13,290 bases of DNA from Candidatus Tayloriibacteriota bacterium (GTDB lineage Bacteria; Patescibacteriota; Minisyncoccia; Phycocordibacterales; PALSA-1337). Below the pieces are notes generated by a model. It did not search any database. It was not told where the DNA came from and saw only the letters and a program-made list of their open reading frames with translations. Made by a program: the position numbers and the translations under genes. Where the stretch lies: the NCBI GenBank assembly GCA_025353045.1, contig JANXRK010000006.1, forward strand, positions 1 to 13,290, in the 5' to 3' direction. Numbering within the stretch: position 1 is the first letter of the stretch; each line of letters begins with the position of its first letter. This document shows positions 5,325-11,212 of this stretch, piece by piece.

Positions 5325-6299
5325 ATGAAAACCAAAACTATCGTAGAGGAGCTTCAAAAAGATCCGCTCGATCGGATTGACTGGCAAGTTCCCAACACCT
5401 ACGTTTTCTACGGGGTACAAGCAATCGGACTCGGCTGGTGCATCTGGTTCTGGGTGAGGCAGTTTTTCACTCAGGATTCTGTATCGACCACCTTGTTTAT
5501 TCTGGTGCATATACTCATTCTTCTGCACTATGTGCGGGGAATGTGGTTTGTCACTGCGTGGCGTCATCGCTACTTTTCACACAAGTCGTTTGAAGTCAGG
5601 GACTGGCTAAAACGATTGCAGTTTATTCCTTTCATCGCTATCAACTGTGCTGGCGATGGTCAACGAGGGGTGTGTTTGTGGGGGCGACAACACCGTCATC
5701 ATCACAAAAACTCTGATACATCAGAAGATGTGCATTCTTGTAGAAGAGGGAAAAACTGGTGTCATTGGGGATGGGTAGTAGCTCGACGAGAGAAACGTCA
5801 GATCGATTGGAATAAAATTCCTGATCTGAGAGACACTCCATTCCTGCCTTGGATTGAGCGCAATCAATGGCTTGGAATCGTGTTGGTTGGTGGACTCTTT
5901 TGTCTCGTTGGTACATTGTTGCGGATCGGTGGATACGAATCTGGGTGGAAGAATTTTATCTTCTCTCTCGGAGCTCATTTCTTCACCATCACTCTTATGT
6001 ATCATGGTACTTTTTCCATCAACTCGCTCATGCATCTGGTTGGATGCCAAAAGTATCCGACGGGCGACGAAAGTCGTAATAGTTGGTACTGTGCTCTGAT
6101 CACTCTTGGTGAAGGGTGGCATAACAACCATCATCGCGACTATCCATTGCCAGATAGGGTTGAAAAGCTCAGGACATTTTTTCGGAAAAATCTCTCCGAG
6201 AGATATTGGCAAGGTGAGACCTTCTGGCAGAAATGTTTGGACTGGTCGGGTATATCTATCTGGCTAGGCATCAAATGCGGACTATTCCGCACACGATAA
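5325..6299 (+). CDS. Membrane-bound acyl-CoA (delta-9 type) fatty-acid desaturase
   Basis: A 324-residue integral membrane di-iron desaturase that would introduce a cis double bond in an acyl chain. All three histidine boxes are intact: HRYFSH (81-86), HRHHH (123-127, an HxxHH box), and WHNNHH (265-270) inside the hallmark GEGWHNNHH. Asn233 and His237 (NSLMH) match the further iron ligands known from stearoyl-CoA desaturase. Hydrophobic spans lie near 27-44, 55-76, 96-109, 183-200 and 211-228. Length is normal for bacterial members. Composition is G+C-richer than the flanking kinase and aldolase. Patescibacteria generally lack fatty-acid synthesis, so the substrate might be scavenged or host lipid; this is inference. 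An electron donor (ferredoxin, or cytochrome b5-like) is not encoded nearby. Confidence 0.93.
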   Translation: MKTKTIVEELQKDPLDRIDWQVPNTYVFYGVQAIGLGWCIWFWVRQFFTQDSVSTTLFILVHILILLHYVRGMWFVTAWRHRYFSHKSFEVRDWLKRLQFIPFIAINCAGDGQRGVCLWGRQHRHHHKNSDTSEDVHSCRRGKNWCHWGWVVARREKRQIDWNKIPDLRDTPFLPWIERNQWLGIVLVGGLFCLVGTLLRIGGYESGWKNFIFSLGAHFFTITLMYHGTFSINSLMHLVGCQKYPTGDESRNSWYCALITLGEGWHNNHHRDYPLPDRVEKLRTFFRKNLSERYWQGETFWQKCLDWSGISIWLGIKCGLFRTR

Positions 6300-6310
6300 T
6301 TAGCATATTC

Positions 6311-6347
6311 AAAAAGCCCTGACGTGCAAGCGTCGGGGCTCTTGTCT
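6311..6347. terminator. Bidirectional terminator between desaturase and kinase genes
   Basis: AGCCCTGACG (6315-6324) pairs with CGTCGGGGCT (6331-6340), 10 bp with one T-G pair and a 6-nt loop. CTTGTCTTT follows on the plus strand and a run of Ts (complement of 6311-6315) on the minus strand. It serves both convergent genes. Confidence 0.88.
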
Positions 6348-6360
6348 TTATCCCATTTTT

Positions 6361-7383
6361 CTAAATCTCTCTCGGTTTATAATCCTCCGGAGCGTTCTTC
6401 AAAAACCACTCTAGATTCTCTCTATCAAGTAAGCCTTCTTGTGCACCAACGTATTGAACTACTGACATTGGATTTATCGGTGCCCACATCAGAGCTTCTA
6501 ATGGAGATTTGCCAAACATCAATGCTGAAACGAACGTAGAAGCAAAAGCGTCTCCGCATCCAGTTCTCTCTAGTGGGGGTTTTGGATCAGGATAGATTGG
6601 CATAAAATAGAAATGTTCACCATCAAGCATATATGCACCTTTTGGACCATCAGTGATTAGGACTATTTTCGGACCATTGGCGTGCATCTCTGCTAAAAGC
6701 ATTTTAATATCGCGAGACTCCGTATGAAGAATTTTTTGGGCTTCTTCAGCATTACAAATAAAAACCTCCGTTCTTTTGTAGATATCTTTTAATTCTTTTA
6801 TACCGAGCTTGATTTGAAAAGTGCCAGGTTGAAAAGCCAACTTTATTTCCTTATTTTCATTTAAATAATTAACTATATCTTTGTGGTATTGTGTAGAATT
6901 TTGAGCTAAAGAACTTAAGTATATCCATTTTGGATTTTTACGAATAGCAGGGAATTTATAGGGATAGGCGATTTGATTGATTAAAATAGTTCGATCTGAT
7001 TCATACCAAAGGACAAAGTGATAGTTTGTTTGCATGTCTTTATGAATCTGCGAAAAACGCGTATCGACTTTTTCTTTGACTAAATTAGCCAAACAATCTT
7101 TGCCATTTTGATCACCTCCAAGCTGCGTCATCAGTCCTGAACGGATGGTTGTCGGAGAACCATGAGTGTTTCCAATACGAGAAGCAGACACAGCAGCATT
7201 GGCAGAATTTCCAACTGCCTTTATAACTTTCACATATTCAAACGGAACTTTATCGCCAAATCTCAAACAAATTTCACATTGATCAGTGTCGATCTTACAA
7301 TGAACACTTGCGTCTTTGATCCTTATGAAAGCATCTGTCGTGATATCCCCAATTGCCAAAAAATCTATATTTTTATCAAACAT
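6361..7383 (-). CDS. PfkB/ribokinase-family carbohydrate kinase
   Basis: A 340-residue kinase that would transfer phosphate from ATP to a sugar or sugar phosphate. It opens with a typical FLAIGDITTDAFIRI strand (8-22). GNSANAAVSASRIG (58-71) is the first PfkB signature region, NAEE (211-214) the Mg/phosphate-binding NxxE motif, and TDGPKGAY (244-251) precedes the nucleotide loop. TGCGDAFASTF (274-284) is the second signature, with catalytic Asp278 and anion hole; Cys replaces the usual Ala of GAGD. The substrate cannot be read directly. Head-to-head placement with the aldolase suggests fructose-6-phosphate or another glycolytic hexose. The ATG at 7383 is chosen because residues upstream would overlap the aldolase gene and because an extended -10 sits immediately before it. 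Confidence 0.92.
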   Translation of the reverse strand: MFDKNIDFLAIGDITTDAFIRIKDASVHCKIDTDQCEICLRFGDKVPFEYVKVIKAVGNSANAAVSASRIGNTHGSPTTIRSGLMTQLGGDQNGKDCLANLVKEKVDTRFSQIHKDMQTNYHFVLWYESDRTILINQIAYPYKFPAIRKNPKWIYLSSLAQNSTQYHKDIVNYLNENKEIKLAFQPGTFQIKLGIKELKDIYKRTEVFICNAEEAQKILHTESRDIKMLLAEMHANGPKIVLITDGPKGAYMLDGEHFYFMPIYPDPKPPLERTGCGDAFASTFVSALMFGKSPLEALMWAPINPMSVVQYVGAQEGLLDRENLEWFLKNAPEDYKPREI

Positions 7384-7402
7384 ATATGCTAATATTATAT
7401 CA
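7384..7402. promoter_or_regulatory. 18-bp divergent promoter region between kinase and aldolase
   Basis: Only 18 bp separate the two start codons. On the minus strand TGATATAAT (7402-7394) is a perfect extended -10 whose TG overlaps the aldolase ATG; the predicted start is near 7387, 4 nt before the kinase ATG. On the plus strand TGCTAATAT (7387-7395) is an extended -10 that predicts transcription exactly at the aldolase ATG (7402). Both mRNAs would lack room for a ribosome-binding site. Confidence 0.6.
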
Positions 7403-8247
7403 TGAAAGAATGTATAGAAGAGGCTAAAAAAAAAGGTGTGGCAGTTGGTCATTTTAATATTTCAAATATAGAAGGGTTTTGGGCTGTTGTCCTTGGGGCA
7501 AAAGAGGTCGGTGTTCCAGTTATTATCGGAGTTTCAGAAGGTGAAAGGGATTTTATTGGTGTAAAGGAGATTGTTTCTTTGGTGAAATCATATCGAGAAT
7601 CTACGGGACAAGCAGTCTATTTGAATGCAGATCACACATATTCATTTGATAGAGTATGTGAAGTTGTCGATGCTGGTTATGATGCCGTCATTTTTGATGG
7701 AACAGAACTTCCACTAGATGAAAATATTTCTATAACAAAAAGGTGTGTCGAATATGCTAAAAAAATAAATCCGAGCATGTTTGTCGAAGCTGAAATAGGT
7801 TTTATTGGAAAATCTTCTAAATTACTCGACTCAGTTCCTGAAGGTGTCGGAAGATTGACAGAGGTTTTGGAAGCGAAGTCTTTTGTGATAGCAACTGGAG
7901 TTGATATGTTAGCTCCTGCAGTCGGGAATGTTCATGGGATAGTAAAAAGTGGTGAACCAGCATTAAATATTAAAAGAATAAAAGCTATTGCAGATGTTGT
8001 GGATGTGCCGCTTGTTCTTCATGGAGCTTCAGGAAATTCGGTTGATGATATAAAAAAAGCAATTAGTGCAGGTATTTCTATTATCCATATAAATACTGAA
8101 CTGCGTGTTGCTTATCGATCTGGACTGATGAAGGCTCTTCAAGAAAATCCAGATGAGATTGCGCCTTATAAATACCTAAAAGTTGCGAGAAATGCGATGC
8201 AAAAGGTTGTGGAAGAGAAGTTGAGATTATTTAATAGTAATATATAA
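7402..8247 (+). CDS. fba: Class II (metal-dependent) fructose-bisphosphate aldolase
   Basis: A 281-residue TIM-barrel aldolase of the class II family, cleaving fructose 1,6-bisphosphate to glyceraldehyde-3-phosphate and dihydroxyacetone phosphate. Landmarks: VGHFNISN (15-22), NADHTYS (75-81) with catalytic Asp77 and zinc ligand His78, FVEAEIGFIG (127-136) with Glu131, GNVHG (175-179) with zinc ligand His178, VLHGASG (205-211) with zinc ligand His207, and HINTELR (229-235) near the phosphate site. Length is typical of the GatY/KbaY-like short branch, so tagatose-bisphosphate aldolase is an alternative. It is divergent from a PfkB kinase. The end of the gene carries the promoter of the next small gene. 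Confidence 0.94.
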   Translation: MKECIEEAKKKGVAVGHFNISNIEGFWAVVLGAKEVGVPVIIGVSEGERDFIGVKEIVSLVKSYRESTGQAVYLNADHTYSFDRVCEVVDAGYDAVIFDGTELPLDENISITKRCVEYAKKINPSMFVEAEIGFIGKSSKLLDSVPEGVGRLTEVLEAKSFVIATGVDMLAPAVGNVHGIVKSGEPALNIKRIKAIADVVDVPLVLHGASGNSVDDIKKAISAGISIIHINTELRVAYRSGLMKALQENPDEIAPYKYLKVARNAMQKVVEEKLRLFNSNI

Positions 8248-8248
8248 T
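8221..8248 (+). promoter_or_regulatory. Promoter of the 80-residue membrane protein gene, inside the end of fba
   Basis: TTGAGA (8221-8226) and TATAAT (8243-8248) are 16 bp apart, and the -10 contains the fba stop codon. Predicted start near 8255 is 2 nt before the ATG at 8257, the same geometry as the bL25 promoter. Confidence 0.6.
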
Positions 8249-8256
8249 TAACACAT

Positions 8257-8499
8257 ATGTCAAAAGTTCAATTTGAAGGCGATTTTGATCCAGGACAAGG
8301 ATCAGCAATGCCAAACAATCAAGTTCAGGGAAATTTTGTAAATCCATATGCGCAACAAGTTTCTTCTGGAGGTATGGCTGGTTGGTTAGTTAAAAATGGT
8401 CTTATTAAAGAAGAATCCCAAGCAAAGAGCTTACTACTTGGGGTTGTTATCTTTAACATTCTCATCACCGTATTAGTTGTGTACTTTTTTATTTTATAA
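8257..8499 (+). CDS. Small single-pass membrane protein
   Basis: An 80-residue protein: a hydrophilic Gln/Asn/Gly-rich region (1-38), then an amphipathic GGMAGWLVKNGLIKEESQA (38-56), then one membrane helix (58-80). The GMAGWLxxxGxxKxxxQA-then-helix plan is recurrent among small Parcubacteria proteins I recall, but I know no function. The topology suggests a C-terminally anchored protein with a cytoplasmic N-terminus. It sits directly before a second tiny membrane protein and a prepilin remnant, so an envelope or pilus-related setting is possible. Confidence 0.8.
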   Translation: MSKVQFEGDFDPGQGSAMPNNQVQGNFVNPYAQQVSSGGMAGWLVKNGLIKEESQAKSLLLGVVIFNILITVLVVYFFIL

Positions 8500-8514
8500 A
8501 TTAATTAAATTAAA

Positions 8515-8625
8515 ATGAATAAATCAAATCAAGCAAAATTACCAAATTCAATATATGTAGTTTTTGTAGCTACAATTATTGCAAATGCATTGGCTACATA
8601 TCTTATAATTATCTATTTACTATAA
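8515..8625 (+). CDS. 36-residue single-pass membrane peptide
   Basis: A short frame: MNKSNQAKLPNSI followed by a hydrophobic helix from about residue 13 to 36 (Val, Ile, Leu, Ala, Tyr) and a TAA stop. It starts 15 nt after the preceding stop. The layout (short polar start, one C-terminal helix) echoes the 80-residue neighbour. There is no family match I recognise. The region is AT-rich, and such frames can arise by chance, but the clean hydrophobic helix flanked by polar residues supports it. Confidence 0.5.
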   Translation: MNKSNQAKLPNSIYVVFVATIIANALATYLIIIYLL

Positions 8626-8626
8626 A

Positions 8627-8826
8627 ATGCATCAAGTTAGAACCTCACGAGGTTTTACTTTAATAGAACTTTTGGTGTGAATACTAGTAGGGAAGATGAT
8701 GTAGTCACGACTACTGGAAATAGATCTCCATACTCACTTAAATTTTCAGGGTCATCAGCAACAGCCAGTAAATCTATAGACGCTGGAACAGGGCGAACAA
8801 CTCATTCTTTAGCCACAAATCAGTAA
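8627..8826 (+). pseudogene. Decayed type IV prepilin gene
   Basis: The ATG at 8627 begins MHQVRTSRGFTLIELLV, the diagnostic prepilin leader with the Gly-Phe processing site for the prepilin peptidase and the start of the hydrophobic helix. A TGA at 8678-8680 then ends it after 17 residues. In another frame, from about 8677, sequence resumes as VNTSREDDVV... and continues 49 codons to the TAA at 8824. Intact pilins of this group often have a ...VNTSR or LNTAR step right after the hydrophobic helix, so the simplest reading is a frameshifting internal deletion that removed most of the helix and probably part of the globular domain. Confidence 0.7.
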
Positions 8827-8831
8827 TTCTT

Positions 8832-8859
8832 TTGACATTTTAACTATTGTGTATATAAT
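8832..8859 (+). promoter_or_regulatory. Consensus promoter of the bL25 gene
   Basis: TTGACA (8832-8837) and TATAAT (8854-8859), both perfect matches, are 16 bp apart. Predicted start near 8866 leaves only 2 nt before the ATG at 8868. This is the strongest promoter by eye in the window and the clearest case for a nearly leaderless mRNA. Confidence 0.85.
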
Positions 8860-8867
8860 AGTCCTAC

Positions 8868-9530
8868 ATGATTACATTAACTGTAGAGCCACGAGATATG
8901 AAGGTAAAGCCAGAATCTCTTCGAGAAACAGGCAAAATGCCTGCAGTTTTCTATGGACCAAAGCAAAAGTCAACTTCTGTGGTTGTTTCTACAGTTGATT
9001 TTATTAAAACATATAAAAAAGCCGGAGAATCCTCAGTCATTATCCTTAAAGAAGGAAACACAGAGCACGAAGCTCTGATCCACGAGATCGACGTTCATCC
9101 AGTAACTGGTGCTCCACGCCATGCCGATTTTTATGTTATTGAAAAAGGAAAGAAGGTAAAGGTAAACGTACCTCTCGTTTTCGCTGGAGTCTCCCCAGCT
9201 GTAAAGGAAAAGGGTGCTATTTTGGTTAAAGTTGCTCGTGAACTAGAAGTAGAAGCAGGCGCTCGAGACCTCCCACATGAACTTACTGTTGATATTTCTA
9301 CACTTGTTGAACTTTCAGATGTTATCCATGCGCAAAGTGTAAAGCTTCCAGCTGGAGTAGAGCTTGTTTCTGGAGGTCTCGAAATCATCGCTTCAGTAAC
9401 AGAAGCTAAAGAAGAAGTTGATGAAGTTAAACCAGTAGACATGTCTGCTATCGAAGTTACAAAGAAAGGTAAGGAAGCAAAAGAAGGTGAAGAGGGCGCT
9501 GAGGCTGCAGCAGACGAAGGTAAAAAATAA
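8868..9530 (+). CDS. rplY: Ribosomal protein bL25, CTC/TL5-type
   Basis: A 220-residue long-form bL25 that binds 5S rRNA in the large subunit. Residues 1-90 are the L25 domain, with the conserved HPVTGAPRHADFY (77-89) at its end. Residues 91-180 are the second beta-rich domain of the TL5/CTC form (VNVPLVFAGVSPAVKEKGAIL and following). Residues 181-220 are a Glu/Lys/Ala-rich disordered tail. After the TAA, the same frame continues for seven Lys/Glu-rich codons (AKKEEKK) to a second TAA at 9552-9554, suggesting a recent shortening of the tail. Confidence 0.95.
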   Translation: MITLTVEPRDMKVKPESLRETGKMPAVFYGPKQKSTSVVVSTVDFIKTYKKAGESSVIILKEGNTEHEALIHEIDVHPVTGAPRHADFYVIEKGKKVKVNVPLVFAGVSPAVKEKGAILVKVARELEVEAGARDLPHELTVDISTLVELSDVIHAQSVKLPAGVELVSGGLEIIASVTEAKEEVDEVKPVDMSAIEVTKKGKEAKEGEEGAEAAADEGKK

Positions 9531-9557
9531 GCAAAGAAGGAAGAGAAGAAATAAAAA

Positions 9558-9566
9558 TGCTATAAT
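9558..9566 (+). promoter_or_regulatory. Extended -10 promoter of the transglycosylase gene
   Basis: TGCTATAAT (9558-9566) is a perfect extended -10. The predicted start near 9573 leaves 2 nt before the ATG at 9575. No good -35 is visible 17 bp upstream. The intervening GGTGGGG is G-rich but too close to the ATG to act as a Shine-Dalgarno. Confidence 0.65.
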
Positions 9567-9574
9567 GGTGGGGC

Positions 9575-10912
9575 ATGAATCGCATATTCAAGGTCATTTT
9601 AATTTTGCTATGTATCTTTATGCCTGTCTTTTCTCATGCTCAAACTAATGAGACTAATAGTGATAGAGAAGCTAGATTAAAGGCTGAACTAGCTCAGGTA
9701 GAAAGAGAACAAGCAGAGACAGAAAAAATATTAGCTGAAACACAAGGTCAAAGTGCGTCACTTTCGCGTGACATTCTTATTTTAAACACAAAAATTAAGG
9801 CGGCACAGCTTAATATTAAAGCAAAGAATCTTTTGATTGAGAGTCTTGGAAAAGATATAAATACAAAACAAGCTAAGATCGAAGATTTGCAAGGACACAT
9901 CGAAAAGGGAAAGGAAACTTTGGCACAGATCATGAGAAAAGATAATGAGATTGAATCTTTGTCCTTTCCCGAGTTTATTTTGTCTCAAGACAATCTCTCA
10001 AAAGCTTTTGTAGATATCGATAATTTTGATTCGATCCAGTCATCTTTGAAAGTTACGTTTGAAACATTGAGAAGTAATAAAGCACAGACCGAGACAGAAA
10101 AAACTAACCTCAATACAAGAAAAAACCAAGAGTCAGACGCTCGGGCGGCTATTGTTACAGAGCAAAAAAATATTCAAGCCAACGAAGCCGAAAAGCAGAG
10201 ACTTCTGGTTATTAGTAAAGGAAATGAAAAGGCATATTCTGCAGAAGTGGCCAATAAAAAAGCTAAAGCAGCAGAAATCCGTGCAGCACTCTTTGCTCTT
10301 GCTGGAGGTGCTCAAGCCATTCCTTTCGGAGATGCATTGAAATTTGCAAATGAAGCAAAAAAAACTACAGGCATACGCCCAGCTTTCCTTTTGGCTATTT
10401 TGACTCAAGAGTCTGCACTTGGAAAAAACGTAGGTACTTGTTATTTGACAAATCCTCAAACTGGTTCTGGTTCTAGTGTAAAGTCAGGTATAACATTTTC
10501 CAATGTCATGAAACCAACTCGAGACGTCGGGCCTTTCATTGAAATCACCAAATCTCTCGGTATGGATTATTCAAAAACACTCGTATCTTGTCCGATCGCT
10601 GGCGCTGGAGGATGGGGAGGGGCTATGGGACCTGCACAGTTTATTGCTTCGACTTGGATGCTTTTTAATGATCGTATCGCTTCAACTTTGGGCGTAAAAA
10701 CACCAAATCCTTGGAATCCTGAGCATGCCTTTGTTGCGTCTTCTTTCTACCTCACAGATCTTGGGGCGGCAAATGGAAGTTATACCGGAGAAATAAAGGC
10801 TGCGTGTAAGTATTATGGTAGTGGGGGGTCAAATTGCGCCTATAGTAGTCAAGTTATGGCTAAGGCGGATACTATCCAGAGAACCATGATTGACCCATTG
10901 CAAGGACTATGA
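9575..10912 (+). CDS. Secreted coiled-coil protein with lytic transglycosylase domain
   Basis: A 445-residue exported protein. Residues 1-22 are a signal peptide (hydrophobic core then FSHAQ, cleavage likely after Ala22). Residues about 28-238 are a long coiled coil rich in Glu, Lys, Ala and Gln, like the N-terminal arms of PcsB/CwlO/EnvC-type wall hydrolases. Residues about 250-445 are a lysozyme-like domain: LTQESALGKNVG (276-287) with likely catalytic Glu279, and GAMGPAQFIASTW (349-361), as in soluble and MltB-type lytic transglycosylases. Four cysteines (289, 339, 411, 421) in the exported domain could form disulfides. It would cut peptidoglycan during growth, division or appendage insertion. 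Coiled-coil arms in related enzymes dock to FtsEX-like regulators; whether that applies here is unknown. Confidence 0.88.
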   Translation: MNRIFKVILILLCIFMPVFSHAQTNETNSDREARLKAELAQVEREQAETEKILAETQGQSASLSRDILILNTKIKAAQLNIKAKNLLIESLGKDINTKQAKIEDLQGHIEKGKETLAQIMRKDNEIESLSFPEFILSQDNLSKAFVDIDNFDSIQSSLKVTFETLRSNKAQTETEKTNLNTRKNQESDARAAIVTEQKNIQANEAEKQRLLVISKGNEKAYSAEVANKKAKAAEIRAALFALAGGAQAIPFGDALKFANEAKKTTGIRPAFLLAILTQESALGKNVGTCYLTNPQTGSGSSVKSGITFSNVMKPTRDVGPFIEITKSLGMDYSKTLVSCPIAGAGGWGGAMGPAQFIASTWMLFNDRIASTLGVKTPNPWNPEHAFVASSFYLTDLGAANGSYTGEIKAACKYYGSGGSNCAYSSQVMAKADTIQRTMIDPLQGL

Positions 10913-10924
10913 TAAAGTCAATTC

Positions 10925-10930
10925 TACATT
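10925..10930 (+). promoter_or_regulatory. Possible -10 element for bL31-prfA
   Basis: TACATT at 10925-10930 is placed to start transcription exactly at the bL31 ATG (10937). A competing pair, TTGACC (10890-10895) and TAAAGT (10913-10918) with 17-bp spacing, would start near 10925. Both are moderate matches; read-through from the upstream gene is also possible. Confidence 0.3.
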
Positions 10931-10936
10931 ATACAT

Positions 10937-11212
10937 ATGAAAAAAGACATTCACCCAAAAGAATATAGACCAGTAGTCTTCGTGGATAATTCAAACGGAG
11001 CTCAATTTCTCATTTCCTCAACTATCAAGACAAAAGAAACAGCAAAATTTACAGATGGAAAAGAATATCCTGCATACCACATCGAAATTTCTAGTTCATC
11101 ACATCCTTTTTATACAAATCAAGAAAAATCTCTCGACAGTGCTGGTCGTGTAGAAAAGTTCAAGTCTCGCCAATCAAAGGCTGCAAAATCTACTTCTACG
11201 AAAGAAGTTTAG
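10937..11212 (+). CDS. rpmE2: Ribosomal protein bL31, type B
   Basis: A 91-residue large-subunit protein. The start MKKDIHPKEYRPVVFVD and the block EISSSSHPFYTNQEK (50-64) are typical of bL31. The protein has no cysteine at all, so it is the zinc-independent (C-minus, type B) form. In other bacteria this form replaces the zinc form when zinc is scarce; here it may be the only copy, which is inference. The C-terminal 25 residues are a basic Lys/Ser-rich tail. Its stop codon is immediately followed by the prfA start, so the two are translated from one message. Confidence 0.93.
   Translation: MKKDIHPKEYRPVVFVDNSNGAQFLISSTIKTKETAKFTDGKEYPAYHIEISSSSHPFYTNQEKSLDSAGRVEKFKSRQSKAAKSTSTKEV

Noticed and set aside
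5721..6212. A 163-codon reverse-strand frame inside the desaturase gene
   Set aside because: The plus strand encodes an intact desaturase with all catalytic motifs; the reverse frame has no recognisable domain and no promoter or terminator.
7384..7452. A 23-residue N-terminal extension of the PfkB kinase
   Set aside because: It overlaps the aldolase gene in antisense, while the ATG at 7383 immediately precedes the canonical first strand of the kinase fold and follows a perfect extended -10.
8627..8826. Programmed frameshift or UGA read-through to make a whole protein from the prepilin remnant
   Set aside because: UGA clearly ends other genes here, and even if joined the product would lack most of the pilin hydrophobic helix; a deletion is the simpler explanation.
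9567..9574. GGTGGGG as a Shine-Dalgarno for the transglycosylase gene
   Set aside because: It ends 1-2 nt before the ATG, too close for ribosome alignment, and the -10 element would place the transcript start within it.
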